Shown here piece by piece: positions 61,229 to 64,000 of a stretch of DNA of 64,000 nucleotides. Location of the stretch: assembly GCA_947044365.1 (NCBI GenBank), contig OX345653.1, positions 4,552,001 to 4,616,000 on the forward strand, in the 5' to 3' direction. Source of the stretch: Petrosia ficiformis (taxonomy: Eukaryota > Porifera > Demospongiae > Haplosclerida > Petrosiidae). A program made the position numbers and the translations under genes. The notes beneath the pieces are model-generated. The model was not told where the DNA came from, ran no database searches, and saw nothing but the letters and a program-made list of their open reading frames with translations. Position 1 is the stretch's first letter, and each line of letters opens with the position of its first letter.

Positions 61229-62590
61229 ATGGGAAAACAAAACAGTAAACTTCGTCCTGAAGTAGTTCAGGATCTTGTTGAACACACACAATTTACAGAA
61301 CATGAATTACAGGAATGGTATAAAGGATTTCTCAAGGTATGTCTCTATTCTCTTCTCCCTTACGATATTTATTACTTAATTACAGGATTGTCCTAGTGGT
61401 CATCTCAGTGTAGACGAGTTTAAAATGATTTACTCGTCATTTTTTCCTCACGGAGATGCTTCAAAGTTTGCTGAACATGTGTTTAGGACTTTTGATTCCA
61501 ATAAAGGTTCAATCATTAATTATATTAACTGACACCCTTTTACTGGTGTTACACTAATTATAACTATATATCATGATTACTGAAGTGTCATGTAACTGAA
61601 CTACAATTCTACTGAAATCTAATTTACCTGGAAATTGACATTGAAACCATAAAATAACTATTGATGTGTTTAAGAATGTTAGTCATGATAATTAGCACAA
61701 ATACTTACTACATTCCACAAACCTCTTAATGCTGACAGACATATAAGATTCAATTTTTTTTTTTTACAGATGGCACTATAGATTTTCGTGAGTTTATTTG
61801 TGCTTTGTCAGTGACTAGTAGAGGTACTTTAGAAGAGAAACTTCGTTGGGCATTTAACATGTATGATCTTGATGGCAATGGATTCATCACTAGAAATGAA
61901 ATGCTAGAGATAGTAAAGGTTATTATCTATTTATCTATTTATTCTTCTATTCATTGATCTATCTATAGGCCATTTATAAGATGGTTGGCACAGTGATGAA
62001 AATGCCAGAAGACGAGAGTACCCCGGAGAAACGGACAGATAAGATATTTAGACAAATGGATACCAATAAAGATGGCAAACTCTCTCTAGAGGTATATAGG
62101 GTTCATTAGTTAACAACACTGGGTCCTAATATTAAAACTGGGTCCCAATATTAATACTGGGTCCTAATATTAATACTGGGTCCTAATAGTAATACTAGGT
62201 CATAATATAATTCTGGGTCCTGGGTCCTAATATTAATACTGGGTCCTACTAGTAATACTGGGTCCTAATATTAATACTGGTTCCTAATAGTATTATTGGG
62301 TCCTAATATTAATACTGGGTCCTACTAGTAATACTGGGTCCTAATATTAATATTGGGTCCTAATAGTATTATTGGGTCCTAATATTAATACTGGGTCCTA
62401 ATAGTAATATTGGGTCCTAATATTAATACTGGGTCCTAATAGTAATACGCTGTAGTATTTTGTATAACACTGGGCCTAATTAATGTTTTTTTTTTTATTC
62501 TAGGAATTTATAGAAGGTGCTAAAACTGATCCTTCAATTGTTCGCCTTCTGGAATGTGATCCAAGTTCCGGAATGGGGGCTACACCCTAG
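61229..62590 (+). CDS. NCALD: Neurocalcin/hippocalcin-type neuronal calcium sensor
   Basis: Five exons: 61229-61336, 61386-61506, 61770-61918, 61969-62091, 62504-62590; 195 residues. [41 protein letters not shown] is nearly vertebrate neurocalcin-delta/HPCAL1. Gly2 with Ser6 forms a myristoylation signal (calcium-myristoyl switch). EF1 is disabled (CPSG), as in the whole family; EF2 [14 protein letters not shown]3 [12 protein letters not shown] and EF4 [12 protein letters not shown] are intact. Its presence in a nerveless lineage would fit the pre-neural origin of the family. The last intron is a minisatellite. Confidence 0.95.
62113..62450. repeat. Minisatellite in neurocalcin intron 4
   Basis: About sixteen copies of a ~20-bp unit (TAATATTAATACTGGGTCC with A/G, T/G variants) making up most of the last intron. 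Confidence 0.93.
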
Positions 62591-62869
62591 TTTCTTTGTT
62601 GTTTTTTTTAAAGGACAAGTTCATTTATTCTAAGTGCAATTTGATAAGTCACACTAAGTATATAATTATCATTATAATGTCATAAATCAACTTTATTTTA
62701 CCTTTATAATTATAATTATATAAAAGAAGTGTTATCAAATTATTTGATATTAAATAATAGAAAATTGCCAATCTATAGAAAGTATAAAGTTATATATATA
62801 TCTGTATACACACGAAACATTACATACATATATACATTACAGGTGAGTATGAAGTAATTTATTGGTACA
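62591..62869. other. Convergent 3' intergenic
   Basis: 3' flanks of neurocalcin (plus) and the FAK-like gene (minus); AT-rich, no gene. Confidence 0.6.
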
Positions 62870-63928
62870 TTACTGATGTTTTCTAGAGCGCCTAGCACTA
62901 TTGTATGCCTCGAGTAAGTGTTTAGAGTTTACAGCAACTATAGTAGCTGATTGTAACATTTGTTTCTGATAATGTTCCAATAGAAACGAATGATAATTCT
63001 CTTGTAATTGTTTCATTGATTTCACAAGTTGAGCCATGTCTGATGATAATACTTTGTGCGCCATTTGAACCTATTAGAAAAATGATTATTAACCCTTACA
63101 ACACCCAATTATATTATATCAACCCCTGCAACACCCAATTATATTAACCCCTACAACACCCAATTACAACACCCCTTTTAACCCCTAAAATTATATATAT
63201 TCATTAACCATGTTATTAACCCTTGTAATATACCAAATGCTCTGTTATGTAATTTTCAATATACGATACTTACTTTATGATGAGTGTGTTCTGGTAATGA
63301 ATCCATACCAGTGTCAACTTTTGCTAATAGTTCTCTCAATGCCAGCCCCACCGTCTATAATGTAATGAAATCACATGACATTATCATGTGATATAAATAT
63401 AACATACCTTAACAAGATCAAAATATTCGTTGGGTTTAGCTACTGATAATTGTGTACTCAAACCCATCACTGCTTTAACAACTGCTGTAGTACAATGAAG
63501 AACCTCTTTTCCTTCCTCATCTTCCTCATCATCATCATCCTCCTCCTCCTCTTCTTGAGATTGTGGGTTAACACTACTGGTTGATGGTTCATAGGGAGAA
63601 GCCTCTCTCATTAATTTTACTTGATCTGTCGGTTGAGTGGATGGTAGAGGATCATCATCCCCGACAGTTGAGTAATATACAACATCTTCTGATGTAGGCC
63701 TGATGTGTTTGCTCTCGTCATCTGATGGGACACTTCTCTCTCGTTGATTTCTCAATATAGCAGGAGGTGGAATTGGTGATAATGACATTGGTGGAAGAGG
63801 AGGGCTGTTTGTGGTGCTATGATGAGGAGGAGATGAAGATGAAGAAGAAGAACGAGGAATGGCTCCTGGAATTTTGGTAACAAGATAAGGATCAACACTT
63901 GAATCAGATCCTAATGAGGGAGTGTAAG
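62870..63928 (-). CDS. PTK2: Focal adhesion kinase (FAK/PYK2) C-terminal part, incomplete at window end
   Basis: Three 3'-most exons (high to low): 63928-63408, 63354-63274, 63070-62870; the 5' part lies beyond the window (incoming phase 1). The first exon is a Pro/Ser-rich linker (PPHHSTTNSPPLPPM, IPPPA) and an acidic run, then the start of the focal adhesion targeting domain. FAT four-helix bundle: VVKAVMGLSTQL...PNEYFDLVK, TVGLALRELLAKVD, VQMAHKVLSSDMAQLVKSMKQ, HYQKQMLQSATIVAVNSKHLLEAYNSARRS. The FAT domain binds paxillin LD motifs and places the kinase at integrin adhesions. FAK and PYK2 cannot be told apart without the kinase; invertebrates usually have one gene. Confidence 0.9.
63085..63190. 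repeat. Short tandem repeat in FAK intron
   Basis: Four imperfect copies of an ACAACACCCAATTATATTAA-type unit preceded by AACCCCT. Confidence 0.8.
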
Positions 63929-64000
63929 CTATGATAATTATGTTAGCATGGAGACAGTGGTGATATAATTAAATATCAACTGTTAATATTATATTATCAC

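Overview
This is a gene-dense, AT-rich nuclear segment of an early-branching animal. Introns are short (mostly about 40-150 bp), many genes lie head to head 60-120 bp apart, and animal-type genes are present: a focal adhesion kinase tail, a neuronal calcium sensor, an XK-family scramblase, STIL, jouberin and SYCP2. The architecture and divergence fit a demosponge (an Amphimedon-like genome). That is inference, as no species marker can be checked here. All exon coordinates are my own readings of splice sites. For nearly every gene the summed exons give an intact frame.

Layout. 1-330 minisatellite; 542-3987 XK-related protein (-); 6260-7955 TDH (+); 8057-10001 LYPLA-type acyl-protein thioesterase (-); 10087-11218 and 11934-13320 a tandem pair of related genes of unknown function (+); 14095-14783 unknown gene (+); 15057-18721 POP1 (-); 18815-19567 RIDA (+); 20237-20785 SRP14 (+); 20846-22461 NagA/AMDHD2-like deacetylase (-); 22525-23839 multi-pass membrane protein of unknown function (+); 23968-25219 possibly NOL4-like nuclear protein (+); 25591-25788 COX6C (-); 25869-28564 AHI1/jouberin (+); 28627-31140 BUB3 (-); 31260-32854 DEK (+); 33254-35971 STIL (-); 36060-37768 BZW1/5MP (+); 37903-40515 EIF3E (+); 40519-41531 SLC66A3 (-); 41575-42658 and 42776-43577 two head-to-head CFAP97D genes; 43715-49761 SYCP2-like (+); 49965-52087 and 53331-55992 two tandem copies of a papain-fold C92-family gene (-); 56115-60298 FAM91A1 (-); 61229-62590 neurocalcin/hippocalcin (+); 62870-63928 the 3' end of a FAK/PTK2 gene (-), which runs off the window.

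Most genes are conserved housekeeping, cell-cycle, centriole/cilium or meiosis genes (BUB3, DEK, STIL, AHI1, CFAP97D, SYCP2) and are not functionally linked beyond shared promoters. The most interesting part is 48977-55938. A roughly 3.5 kb tandem duplication joined the 3' end of SYCP2 to a whole C92-family gene. One copy of that gene has lost its upstream exon start, gained a Cys next to a putative myristoylation Gly, and lost its C-terminal tail by a one-base insertion. The duplicated SYCP2 exons are decaying. Other points of note are a two-gene family without a recognisable domain (identical intron phases), a hAT-like MITE with a perfect 8-bp target duplication inside a BUB3 intron, a candidate U12-type intron in SLC66A3, a GC-AG intron in LYPLA, and RFX X-box-like sites next to the ciliary genes.
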